NCBI GenBank assembly: GCA_021810175.1 | Contig: JAJZJJ010000210.1 | Location: forward strand, 1 to 6,003 | Direction: 5' to 3' | Length of the DNA stretch: 6,003 nt | DNA from: Acidobacteriota bacterium | GTDB lineage: Bacteria > Acidobacteriota > Terriglobia > Terriglobales > Acidobacteriaceae | Shown: piece by piece, positions 1-5,914 of the stretch | Layout: each line of letters begins with the position of its first letter | Position numbering within the stretch: the stretch's first letter is position 1 | The notes under the pieces: model-generated | Database searches by the model: none | Told to the model about the DNA's origin: nothing | The model's input: the letters and a program-made list of their open reading frames with translations, nothing else | Program-made: the position numbers and the translations under genes

Positions 1-125
1 CTCCCATAGGCCGCAGTCTGGTGGGAAAGCGAGTGGGCGATGTGGCCACGGTAGTTACGCCCAATGGCAATCGTGAACTGGAAGTTCTGGAACTCATTAC
101 AATTTACGACGATCTCCCGGAATGA
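1..125 (+). CDS. greA: Transcription elongation factor GreA/GreB family, C-terminal end (partial)
   Basis: The window opens inside a gene. Reading from base 3 gives 40 residues that start PIGRSLVGKRVGDVATV and end at a TGA at 123-125. The pattern 'SPIGR-x-L-(I/V)GK-x-x-GD-x-x-x-V-x-TP-x-G-x-x-x-x-x-VLE' is the signature end of the FKBP-like C-terminal domain of GreA/GreB. These factors bind the secondary channel of RNA polymerase and stimulate cleavage of backtracked transcripts. The N-terminal coiled coil, with its acidic tip residues, lies outside the window, so GreA cannot be separated from GreB or from a GreA-like domain protein. The tail after the domain (about 9 residues, ITIYDDLPE) is acidic and slightly longer than in many GreA proteins. 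The stop is 28 bp before the next gene, so co-transcription is possible. Confidence 0.8.
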   Translation, partial: PIGRSLVGKRVGDVATVVTPNGNRELEVLELITIYDDLPE

Positions 126-153
126 CTGCAGTGTACGTTGACTGCTTAATCCA

Positions 154-780
154 ATGACCTGGACAAGCGCATTCGGAAAAGGTTGCGGCGTCATTCTGCA
201 AAGGATCGTGGACGGACTTGCGCTTACGCGCATTTCGCCGAATGTGCTCACGTTTATGGGCCTGGTGATCAACACCGGGGCCGCTTTCCTGTTCGGCTAC
301 GCCAACGCGCAGAACAACGTGAAGATGTTCGCATTCGCCGGCCTGGTCATCATCGGCGCGGGCATCTTCGACATGGTGGACGGACGGGTTGCCCGCCAGA
401 CCCAGCAGGTGACGGTATTCGGCGCATTTTTCGATTCCGTGATCGATCGCTATTCGGACGTAGCCCTGTTCTTCGGCCTGCTGGTGTACTATGCGCGGGG
501 AAACCGCTTCTTCTACGTGGTGCTGGTCGCGTTTGTGATGGTCACCTCGGTGATGGTCAGCTATACCCGCGCGCGTGCGGAGGCCCTGATCGGCGCCTGC
601 AAGGTCGGCTTCATGGAAAGGCCGGAGCGGGTCGTCCTGGTCATCATCGGCGCCCTGTTCAATCGCTGGGGCGCAATGGCGCCCGTGCTTTGGGTCCTCG
701 CGGTGCTCTCGACGGTCACCGTCATTCATCGCATTCGCTACACCTATGAACAGACGCGGCACCTGGCGCCGATTCGTTGA
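154..780 (+). CDS. CDP-alcohol phosphatidyltransferase family membrane protein (PIP-synthase-like)
   Basis: This 208-residue integral membrane enzyme transfers a phosphatidyl group from CDP-diacylglycerol to an alcohol acceptor in phospholipid synthesis. The complete family signature D-x2-DG-x2-AR-x8-G-x3-D-x3-D is present: D73, D76, G77, A80, R81, G90, D94, D98. These four Asp residues bind the metal ions and the CDP headgroup. About six hydrophobic segments are visible (roughly 32-53, 58-72, 100-114, 119-137, 157-170, 173-192), preceded by an amphipathic N-terminal helix and the usual 'SPNVLTFMGL' stretch (29-37). The segments YTRARAE (137-143) and FMERPERVVL (153-162) resemble actinobacterial phosphatidylinositol-phosphate synthases more than PgsA or PssA, so an inositol-phosphate acceptor is possible but unproven. 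The ATG at 154 is the first possible ATG after an in-frame TGA at 139. No good Shine-Dalgarno is seen, so translation may partly depend on the upstream gene. Family assignment is sure; the acceptor is not. Confidence 0.93.
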   Translation: MTWTSAFGKGCGVILQRIVDGLALTRISPNVLTFMGLVINTGAAFLFGYANAQNNVKMFAFAGLVIIGAGIFDMVDGRVARQTQQVTVFGAFFDSVIDRYSDVALFFGLLVYYARGNRFFYVVLVAFVMVTSVMVSYTRARAEALIGACKVGFMERPERVVLVIIGALFNRWGAMAPVLWVLAVLSTVTVIHRIRYTYEQTRHLAPIR

Positions 781-784
781 ATCG

Positions 785-828
785 TTTTCAGGCTTTCTCA
801 TCTAAGTTTTCGGGCTTTCTCTGATAAG
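785..828. repeat. Two-copy 22-bp near-tandem duplication in the intergenic gap
   Basis: Bases 785-806 and 807-828 are adjacent copies of a 22-bp unit. Each starts TTTTC(A/G)GGCTTTCTC and ends TAAG; 18 of 22 positions agree by eye. The pair fills most of the 54-bp gap before the isoaspartyl peptidase start, and the second copy supplies the start of the AAGGG ribosome-binding site. It could be a local slippage duplication or a remnant of a dispersed element. A shared 10-mer, TTTTCAGGCT, recurs at 5935-5944. Confidence 0.6.
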
Positions 829-834
829 GGCAAT

Positions 835-1776
835 ATGGACGTCAATTCCAAAGTCGCACCGGTTCTTCTTGTGCATGGCGGCGCCTGGGCAATTCCTGAG
901 GACATGGTGCAGGCGCATCGCGATGGCGTGGCTCGCGCGCTGGCGGTGGGATATGCCGCGCTCGAGAAAGGCGCATCCTCCGTGGATGCGGTCGAAGCCT
1001 CGGTTGCCGTCATGGAAGATGACGAAACCTTCGACGCGGGCCGCGGCAGCTTCCTCACCAGGGATGGACGCGTCCAGCTCGATGCCCTCCTGATGGACGG
1101 AGCGACCCTGCGCGCCGGTGGAGTGGCTTGCGTGGAGCGCTTGCGCAACCCCATCCATGCAGCGCGGCTGGTGCTCGACAAGAGCCCCCACATTTACTTT
1201 GTCGGCCCCGGAGCCGAGGCCTTTGCCGCCGAACACGGCATGCCGCTCATCGATAACTCTGAGCTGGTGGTGGACCGCGAGCGGAAGCACCTTGCCATGG
1301 CCCAGCGGATGGAACGCGAGGGCCTGCCGGATGCCACCTTTGCCGGCGGAGGATTTCTATCTCACGATACCGTCGGCGCAGTGGCGCTCGATGCGAACGG
1401 CAATCTTGCGGCCGCAACCTCCACGGGCGGCACCTTGAACAAAGCTCCCGGACGGGTTGGAGATTCCTCGCTGATCGGCTGTGGCTGCTACGCGGACAAC
1501 CTCTCAGCGGCCGTTTCGCTTACCGGCTGGGGTGAGCCGATGATGAAGCTGGTGCTCGGCAAATGGGCTGTCGACCGGGTCCAGCAGGGTACACCCCCAG
1601 CTTTGGCTGCGGAAGAGGCAATTTCCTATCTCTACCGCAGGCTGGGCGGTCACGGCGGCATTATTCTGCTTGGACCTAAGGGCAGGTTTGGAGTGGCCCA
1701 CAACACTCCACGAATGGCGTGGGGCGTGCATACCTCCCGGGGTGCGGAAGTACACATGGGCGGCAACACCGTATAG
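835..1776 (+). CDS. iaaA: Isoaspartyl peptidase / L-asparaginase, Thr-nucleophile (Ntn-hydrolase) type
   Basis: This 313-residue protein belongs to the type III asparaginase (EcAIII/IaaA) family. The family hydrolyses isoaspartyl dipeptides from damaged proteins and also L-asparagine, usually in the cytoplasm. The precursor cleaves itself before a Thr to give alpha and beta chains, and that Thr becomes the N-terminal nucleophile. Here it is T179 in HDTVGAVALD, giving an alpha chain of 178 and a beta chain of 135 residues. The other active-site positions known from the E. coli enzyme are present at the same numbers: T197 in TSTGG (195-199), R207 and D210 in GRVGDSS, and T230-G231 in TGWGE. The early HGG (14-16) and late TPRMAWG are also typical. 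The residue before the nucleophile is Asp rather than the common Gly. The ATG at 835 has AAGGG at 826-830 as a ribosome-binding site. The gene converges on the YqeY-like gene, with 96 bp between the stops. Whether the main substrate is isoaspartyl peptide or asparagine cannot be read from sequence. Confidence 0.93.
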   Translation: MDVNSKVAPVLLVHGGAWAIPEDMVQAHRDGVARALAVGYAALEKGASSVDAVEASVAVMEDDETFDAGRGSFLTRDGRVQLDALLMDGATLRAGGVACVERLRNPIHAARLVLDKSPHIYFVGPGAEAFAAEHGMPLIDNSELVVDRERKHLAMAQRMEREGLPDATFAGGGFLSHDTVGAVALDANGNLAAATSTGGTLNKAPGRVGDSSLIGCGCYADNLSAAVSLTGWGEPMMKLVLGKWAVDRVQQGTPPALAAEEAISYLYRRLGGHGGIILLGPKGRFGVAHNTPRMAWGVHTSRGAEVHMGGNTV

Positions 1777-1872
1777 CCCTATTGCCCCGTTGATCGAAGC
1801 ATGGGGACGGACCGGGCCCTCCATTCCACATTGGCTCGACCCAAAGATTGGACCTGGTAACCTGATGGGCCT

Positions 1873-2343
1873 TCAGGCTTTCGACAGCGCCCCCCGGACC
1901 AGCTCGCTGACCAGTTTGCCGTCGGCGCGGACACCGGCGGCCTGGATCTTTGCCTGCACCGCTTTCATCACGGTGCCCATGTCTTTCTGGCTGGGCCGCT
2001 GACCGGCGGCGGACATTTCGGCAATCGCCTCGTCCACCATGCGGCGAATCTCCGTTTCGTCCGCGGCCTTCGGCATGTAGCTCTCAATGATGGGAATTTC
2101 CGCGGCTTCCTTCGCCGCCAGTTCCGGGCGATTGCCTTTGGTGAACTGCTCGATGGAGTCGCGGCGCTGCTTCAACATCGTCACCAGAATCTGCGCAGCC
2201 TCGGCGTCGGTCAGCGGAGCTCGCTTGTCGATCTCCTTGTTCTTGAGCGCGGTTTTCATCATCCGCAAGGTGGACAGGCGCTCGGCGTCCTTCGACTTCA
2301 TGGCTGCGACCATGTCGTTCTGTACTCTTTCGGTCAGACTCAT
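1873..2343 (-). CDS. GatB/YqeY domain-containing protein
   Basis: This 156-residue protein is almost entirely the YqeY domain, close to the usual stand-alone length of about 150. Visible family blocks are [17 protein letters not shown] (23-39), [16 protein letters not shown] (57-72), the acidic [10 protein letters not shown] (83-92), [10 protein letters not shown] (120-129) and [10 protein letters not shown] (140-149). The domain is related to the C-terminal, tRNA-contacting part of the GatB subunit of the Asp/Glu-tRNA amidotransferase. The stand-alone protein has no firmly established function; a role in tRNA or translation is inferred. It is all helical, soluble, and has no signal peptide. 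Read on the minus strand, the start has a good GAGGA site (plus-strand 2349-2353) five bases upstream. It is divergent from the aminotransferase gene and shares an 86-bp control region with it. The stop is convergent with the isoaspartyl peptidase gene. Confidence 0.93.
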   Translation of the reverse strand: MSLTERVQNDMVAAMKSKDAERLSTLRMMKTALKNKEIDKRAPLTDAEAAQILVTMLKQRRDSIEQFTKGNRPELAAKEAAEIPIIESYMPKAADETEIRRMVDEAIAEMSAAGQRPSQKDMGTVMKAVQAKIQAAGVRADGKLVSELVRGALSKA

Positions 2344-2360
2344 TGCGTTCCTCGCTGTCC

Positions 2361-2377
2361 CTCTTCATAATGAAGAG
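2361..2377. promoter_or_regulatory. Perfect 17-bp palindrome (8-1-8) in the divergent intergenic region; candidate operator
   Basis: CTCTTCAT-A-ATGAAGAG is an exact inverted repeat with eight-base arms and a one-base centre. It lies between the yqeY-like gene (start at 2343, minus) and the aminotransferase gene (start at 2430, plus). Its form fits a dimeric helix-turn-helix regulator. It would cover the -35 area of the likely plus promoter and the start of the likely minus transcript, so one bound protein could affect both genes. A 5' hairpin in the yqeY mRNA is an alternative. No regulator gene adjoins it. Confidence 0.45.
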
Positions 2378-2381
2378 TTTC

Positions 2382-2393
2382 AGTATATAAAAT
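2382..2393. promoter_or_regulatory. Overlapping -10-like elements for divergent promoters
   Basis: This is the AT-rich island of an otherwise GC-rich window. On the minus strand, plus-strand 2382-2387 reads TATACT, one mismatch from TATAAT, and would start the yqeY-like transcript near 2375. On the plus strand, TATAAA (2386-2391) or TAAAAT (2388-2393) would start the aminotransferase transcript near 2400, leaving a leader of about 30 bases. I find no convincing -35 hexamer for either. TAAAAT (2388-2393) is also one arm of a second inverted repeat whose other arm is ATTTTA (2407-2412), with 13 bases between. Assignment is by position and composition only. Confidence 0.4.
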
Positions 2394-2429
2394 ACGGCCG
2401 TCCGGCATTTTAAAGCAGGATCTACAGAT

Positions 2430-3698
2430 ATGTTCCGCAAAACACGCCTTTTTACTCCAGGACCGACCCCTTTGCTGCCCGCCGCGCAGTTCGCGATGGC
2501 CGCAGCCGACGTGCACCACCGTACGCCGGAGTTCCGCGCAATGTTTCAGCGTGTGCTCGGCCAACTGCGCGCCTTTGTGGGCACGCAGAATGAGGTCATC
2601 GTACTGACCAGCTCCGGCACCGGCGCAATGGAAGCGTCTGTGTCCAATCTGACCTCTCCGGGCGACCGGGTGCTGGTGCTGACGGCCGGAAAATTCGGCG
2701 AGCGCTGGAGCGCGCTGGCCAAGGCCTTCGGTTGCCAGGTGGATGTGGTGAACGCGCCCTATGGCGAAACATTTTCGATCGACGCGGTGCGGGACGCGCT
2801 TCATCCCGGCACACGCGCCGTGTTCATGCAGGCGACCGAGACCTCCACGGGAGTGCGCCATTGCGTGCCCGCGGTCGCGGAACTGCTGCGCTCCGGCGGC
2901 AGCGAAGCGTTGCTGGTGGTTGACGCCATCACCGGGCTGGGGACCACGCACCTGGACATGGATGGCTGGGGCGTCGATGTGCTGATCGGCGGATCGCAGA
3001 AAGCTGTGATGATTCCGCCGGGACTTGCCTATCTCGCCGTAAGCGAGCGGGCATGGAAGCGCATGGAGACCACCAAAAATCCGCGCTACTACTTCGATCT
3101 TCGCAAGGAGCGCAAGGTCGCGGCCAAAGGCGAGTCGGCCTACACACCGGGAGTCGCGCTGATTGCCGGTCTGGGCGCTGCGCTCGACTACATTGCCGCG
3201 CAGGCCGAAGGCGACCTGGCGCGCGGACGCGAACTGCTGGTGGACAATGCCGAACTGTGCGCCGCGATGACGCGCGCCGCCGCTCGCGCCATGGGGATGC
3301 GGCTGTTTGCGCCCGTCGCGCCGGCTGCTGCCGTTACCGCTCTGCTGGCTCCGGAGGGCGTGGATTCCGGCGTGATCGTGAAGGAATTGAAGTCCCGCTT
3401 CCGCGCCGTCATCACCAACGGACAGGGCGAAATGCAAGGCAAGATCTTCCGCATTGCTCACTTGGGTTACTTTGATCCGCTCGACACGCTGGCCCTGGTC
3501 GGCGCACTGGAACACGTGGTGGTGGACTCCTTGCCTGCTTCGAACTTCAAGCTGGGAGCTGCCTTGACCGCGGCCCAGCAGGTCTACGCGGAAGCCAGCC
3601 GTAACGGCGGCAAATCGAGTGACCCCGAAGCCACTTGCGCCTGCGGGCGCCGGAAAGACGAGTGCGCACGGAAGCAGGTTGCCTCCGCGTCGCGCTGA
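2430..3698 (+). CDS. Class V aminotransferase, alanine-glyoxylate/serine-pyruvate type; likely serves as phosphoserine aminotransferase
   Basis: This 422-residue protein is a fold-type I PLP enzyme. Recognisable parts are the N-terminal FTPGPTPL (8-15), HHRTPEF (29-35), the phosphate-cup SSGTGAMEA (61-69), cofactor-contacting D165 in VVDAITGLG, the Schiff-base lysine K191 in GGSQKAVMIPPG, and the substrate-carboxylate arginine R341 in FRIAHLGYFD. This places it with small cytosolic AGAT/SPAT-like enzymes, not with SerC. Some relatives, such as the broad-specificity enzyme of Methanocaldococcus, act on 3-phosphohydroxypyruvate. Lying directly before serA on the same strand, it probably supplies the second step of serine synthesis; this is inference from context. 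The usual length is about 385. Here a tail after about residue 391 adds some 30 residues with three cysteines (C403, C405, C412) in a basic setting. The ATG at 2430 has AGGA at 2417-2420, nine bases upstream. The gene is divergent from the yqeY-like gene. Confidence 0.92.
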   Translation: MFRKTRLFTPGPTPLLPAAQFAMAAADVHHRTPEFRAMFQRVLGQLRAFVGTQNEVIVLTSSGTGAMEASVSNLTSPGDRVLVLTAGKFGERWSALAKAFGCQVDVVNAPYGETFSIDAVRDALHPGTRAVFMQATETSTGVRHCVPAVAELLRSGGSEALLVVDAITGLGTTHLDMDGWGVDVLIGGSQKAVMIPPGLAYLAVSERAWKRMETTKNPRYYFDLRKERKVAAKGESAYTPGVALIAGLGAALDYIAAQAEGDLARGRELLVDNAELCAAMTRAAARAMGMRLFAPVAPAAAVTALLAPEGVDSGVIVKELKSRFRAVITNGQGEMQGKIFRIAHLGYFDPLDTLALVGALEHVVVDSLPASNFKLGAALTAAQQVYAEASRNGGKSSDPEATCACGRRKDECARKQVASASR

Positions 3699-3854
3699 GT
3701 TTTCCCGTGGAGTTCTCAAAGCGGCGAGAAATCCCAGGTTTCGGAAACTGGACCTGGGACACTCCGGCAAATCTTCAATCCCGCCTTCGCTGTGCGAAGT
3801 CAGGTTACCCAAAGCGACTCTGGTGAACTCAAAACAGAGCAGACAGGAAAATTC
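3699..3854 (+). promoter_or_regulatory. serA leader region with two hairpins
   Basis: This 156-bp gap between the aminotransferase and serA is the longest non-coding stretch in the window. It holds TCCCAGGT (3732-3739) pairing with ACCTGGGA (3752-3759), an eight-base stem around a 12-base loop. Inside and overlapping is GTTTC-G-GAAAC (3738-3748), which competes for two positions. A second hairpin, CTTCGC-TGT-GCGAAG (3785-3799), follows. Neither is followed by a T-run, so neither is a classical intrinsic terminator. They could be an attenuator, a processing or stability structure that uncouples the two genes, or chance in GC-rich DNA. AGGA (3845-3848), six bases before the ATG at 3855, is the serA ribosome-binding site. 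I see no clear promoter and no known riboswitch. Confidence 0.4.
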
Positions 3855-5489
3855 ATGAAAGTAGTCCTAGCCGAGAAAGTCTCCGCCGCGACCGCGGCGG
3901 TGTTCGCCGATGGCGGCGATTGGAATGTGGTGACCCACGACCAGATCAAGAACGGCCTGGCGGCTGAACTGGCGGATGCGGACGCGCTCATTGTGCGCTC
4001 CGCCGTTCAGGTGGACAATGCTCTGCTGGAACATGCTCCCAAGCTGCGTGTTGTCGGACGCGCCGGTGTCGGCGTGGACAACATCGATACGGACGCAGCT
4101 ACACGGCGCGGAGTGGTTGTGATGAACACTCCCGGTGGCAATGCGATTGCCGTCGCCGAGCTCACCATGGGCTTGATGATTGCCCTTGCGAGAATGCTGC
4201 CGCGCGCCAACGCCACCATGCATGCGGGCAAGTGGGAGAAAAAATCTCTGCAGGGCTCGGAGCTGCGAGGGAAAACACTTGGCATCGTCGGCATGGGACG
4301 CATTGGGCTGGAAGTCGCGCGGCGGGCCCGCAGCTTCGGCATGGAGCTGATCGGCCACGATCCGTTCGTTTCCGCCAAACCGAAGGAGCGCGCAGCCATC
4401 GCTCGCGAATATGGCGCGACCCTTACCTCGCTCGAAGATGTCCTGCGGCGGGCCGATTACCTGACCCTGCACGTGGGGTTGACTCCGGACACCGAAGGCA
4501 TGCTGAACGCGACCGCGCTGGCCAGCATGAAAAAGGGGGTCCGCATCGTCAACTGCGCACGCGGCGAACTGGTGGTGGAGGAAGCGCTGGCGGAAGCGGT
4601 GCGAAGCGGCCATGTTGCCGGCGCGGCGCTCGACGTCTTCCGCAAGGAGCCCCTCAAAGATTCTCCGTTCTTCGAACTCGAGAATGTGATTCTGACGCCG
4701 CACATCGCCGGTTCCACCGGTGAGGCGCAGGAGGCGGTCGGCATTCAGATCGCCGAGCAGGTGCGCGCCTATCTCATGACCGGCGTGGCCCAGAACGCGG
4801 TCAACTTTCCATCGCTTTCCTACGAGGAATATACGGCGATGGCGCCTTATCTCGAACTGGGCGAGCGGCTGGGAAAATTTGCCACCGCCATCTTCGGCGC
4901 GGACATGGAGAGCATTCACATTGGATACTCCGGCAGCATCGCGGACATGCGCACGGAGATGGTCCGCAACGCCGCGCTCTGCGGGCTTCTCGGCAGTTCA
5001 GGCCATGCAAATCGCGTCAACGCGTCCGCCATCGCGGAGGGCCAGGGCATTCATGTCCACGAGGAAAAGAACGAAGCCGCTTCCAACGGTGGGGGAAGCG
5101 TGCTCAAGCTGACCCTGCACGCCGGGAGACTTCCCGCCCAGCGCAGCATGACGGTGAGCGGCACGGTGCTGCATGGCAAATCGCCGCGCCTGCTGGCCTG
5201 CGACGGCATCGATATTGAAGCGCCGCTGGAAGGAACGCTTTTGTTCATCCGTAACCAGGACGTGCCTGGCGTCATCGGGAGCATCGGTACAACGCTCGGG
5301 GAAAACGCGATCAACATCGCCAACTTCGCCCTGGGTCGAGCGGAAGCCAGCCACGGCGACGGACGTACCCAGGCGCTGGCCGTTGTGCATGTCGATGCGG
5401 ACACCGGGCAGGCGCAACTGCGCCAGGCGCTGCAATCCCTGGAGGCGCTCCCGGCCATTCGCAGCGTGCGGCTGGTAAAACTGAAGTAG
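3855..5489 (+). CDS. serA: D-3-phosphoglycerate dehydrogenase, long (type I) form with ASB and ACT domains
   Basis: This 544-residue NAD-dependent enzyme oxidises 3-phosphoglycerate to 3-phosphohydroxypyruvate, the first step of serine synthesis. Order of parts: substrate domain (about 1-95 and 285-315), with R48 in VRSA and GRAGVGVDNID (68-78); nucleotide domain (about 96-284), with G146-x-G148-x2-G151 and the ribose-binding D169; catalytic triad R236 (NCARGE), E265 (RKEP) and H283 (TPHIAGST); ASB domain (about 316-455), with NRVNASAIAEGQGI; and ACT domain (about 460-540), with RNQDVPGVIG and the INIANF strand. D469 and N487 align with the serine-contacting Asp and Asn of the mycobacterial ACT domain, so feedback inhibition by serine is plausible. 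The Tyr of that site appears to be N467. The usual PHLGAST reads PHIAGST. The ATG at 3855 is chosen over an in-frame GTG at 3792 because MKVVLAEK is the normal enzyme start and has AGGA six bases upstream. Confidence 0.96.
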   Translation: MKVVLAEKVSAATAAVFADGGDWNVVTHDQIKNGLAAELADADALIVRSAVQVDNALLEHAPKLRVVGRAGVGVDNIDTDAATRRGVVVMNTPGGNAIAVAELTMGLMIALARMLPRANATMHAGKWEKKSLQGSELRGKTLGIVGMGRIGLEVARRARSFGMELIGHDPFVSAKPKERAAIAREYGATLTSLEDVLRRADYLTLHVGLTPDTEGMLNATALASMKKGVRIVNCARGELVVEEALAEAVRSGHVAGAALDVFRKEPLKDSPFFELENVILTPHIAGSTGEAQEAVGIQIAEQVRAYLMTGVAQNAVNFPSLSYEEYTAMAPYLELGERLGKFATAIFGADMESIHIGYSGSIADMRTEMVRNAALCGLLGSSGHANRVNASAIAEGQGIHVHEEKNEAASNGGGSVLKLTLHAGRLPAQRSMTVSGTVLHGKSPRLLACDGIDIEAPLEGTLLFIRNQDVPGVIGSIGTTLGENAINIANFALGRAEASHGDGRTQALAVVHVDADTGQAQLRQALQSLEALPAIRSVRLVKLK

Positions 5490-5514
5490 ACGTTCAATCG
5501 AGGTTCTGTTTCAC

Positions 5515-5907
5515 ATGCCGTTATACGAGTACAAATGCAAGCAGTGTCATCACCGCCTGGAGAAGATCCAGACCTTCAGCGCTCCTCCGGAAAAGATATG
5601 CCCGCAATGCGGCGGCGAACTGGAGCGGGTCATCTCCGCCCCCGCGCTTCAATTCAAAGGCGCGGGCTGGTATGTAAACGACTACGCCAGGTCCGGAGCG
5701 AAAGCTGGATCGGACAACAAAGCCGAAGGCAAATCCGAAAACAAGAGCGACGGAGCCACGGAAACCAAGCCGGAGAGCAAGAGCAACGGTGGCGGCAATT
5801 CCGGCGGCAACTCCCAGGCCGCTGCATCCTCGGATTCTGGATCAACCGCCTCCACAACCGCCGCGCCTGCCGCTTCCGGCAGTAAGAGTTCCAGCAAGAG
5901 TGAATAA
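5515..5907 (+). CDS. FmdB-family zinc-ribbon protein with low-complexity tail
   Basis: This 130-residue protein starts MPLYEYKCKQC, the hallmark of the FmdB/CxxC_CxxC_SSSS family. Four cysteines, C8-x2-C11 and C29-x2-C32, form a zinc ribbon in the first 40 residues, followed by the conserved RVISAPALQFKGAGWY (38-53) and a short YVNDYA. The family is named after a putative regulator of formamidase/amidase genes, but no general function is proven. From about residue 60 to the end, the chain is a disordered Ser/Gly/Asn/Lys/Ala tail with no Cys or aromatic residue, unusually long beside the ribbon. The start lies 25 bp after the serA stop, with GAGG at 5500-5503 and a rather long 11-base spacing. 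Co-transcription with serA is likely. A link to serine metabolism is not shown; the pairing may only be positional. Confidence 0.9.
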   Translation: MPLYEYKCKQCHHRLEKIQTFSAPPEKICPQCGGELERVISAPALQFKGAGWYVNDYARSGAKAGSDNKAEGKSENKSDGATETKPESKSNGGGNSGGNSQAAASSDSGSTASTTAAPAASGSKSSSKSE

Positions 5908-5914
5908 GCGCTAG

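Noticed and set aside
97..801. A 234-codon open frame on the minus strand over the phosphatidyltransferase gene
   Set aside because: The plus-strand frame carries the full catalytic signature and membrane helices; the opposite frame is His/Asp/Arg-rich without a recognisable fold.
1861..1877. Small hairpin CCTGA/TCAGG at the end of the yqeY-like gene as a terminator between the convergent genes
   Set aside because: The stem is only five pairs, overlaps the stop codon and has no T-run on either side; the rest of 1777-1872 shows no better terminator.
2340..3812. A 490-codon open frame on the minus strand across the aminotransferase gene
   Set aside because: It lies opposite a clearly recognisable enzyme, its translation is Arg/His/Gln-rich with no known motif, and long antisense frames are expected in GC-rich genes with third-position bias.
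3792..3854. In-frame GTG at 3792 as an earlier serA start, adding 21 residues
   Set aside because: The added residues are not typical of the family, the GTG lies inside a hairpin, and the ATG at 3855 has a well-placed AGGA and gives the normal MKVVLAEK start.
3619..3858. A 79-codon frame whose stop overlaps the serA ATG, possible leader peptide
   Set aside because: Half of it overlaps the end of the aminotransferase gene in another frame, there is no ribosome-binding site, and it has no run of Ser or other regulatory codons.
3867..4919. A 350-codon open frame on the minus strand inside serA
   Set aside because: It is a shadow of the SerA coding frame; its composition is His/Arg/Gly-rich and no domain is visible.
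5535..5885. Alternative +3 frame over the FmdB-like gene
   Set aside because: The frame starting at 5515 has the diagnostic zinc-ribbon cysteines and family start; the other frame is Arg/Gln-rich noise.
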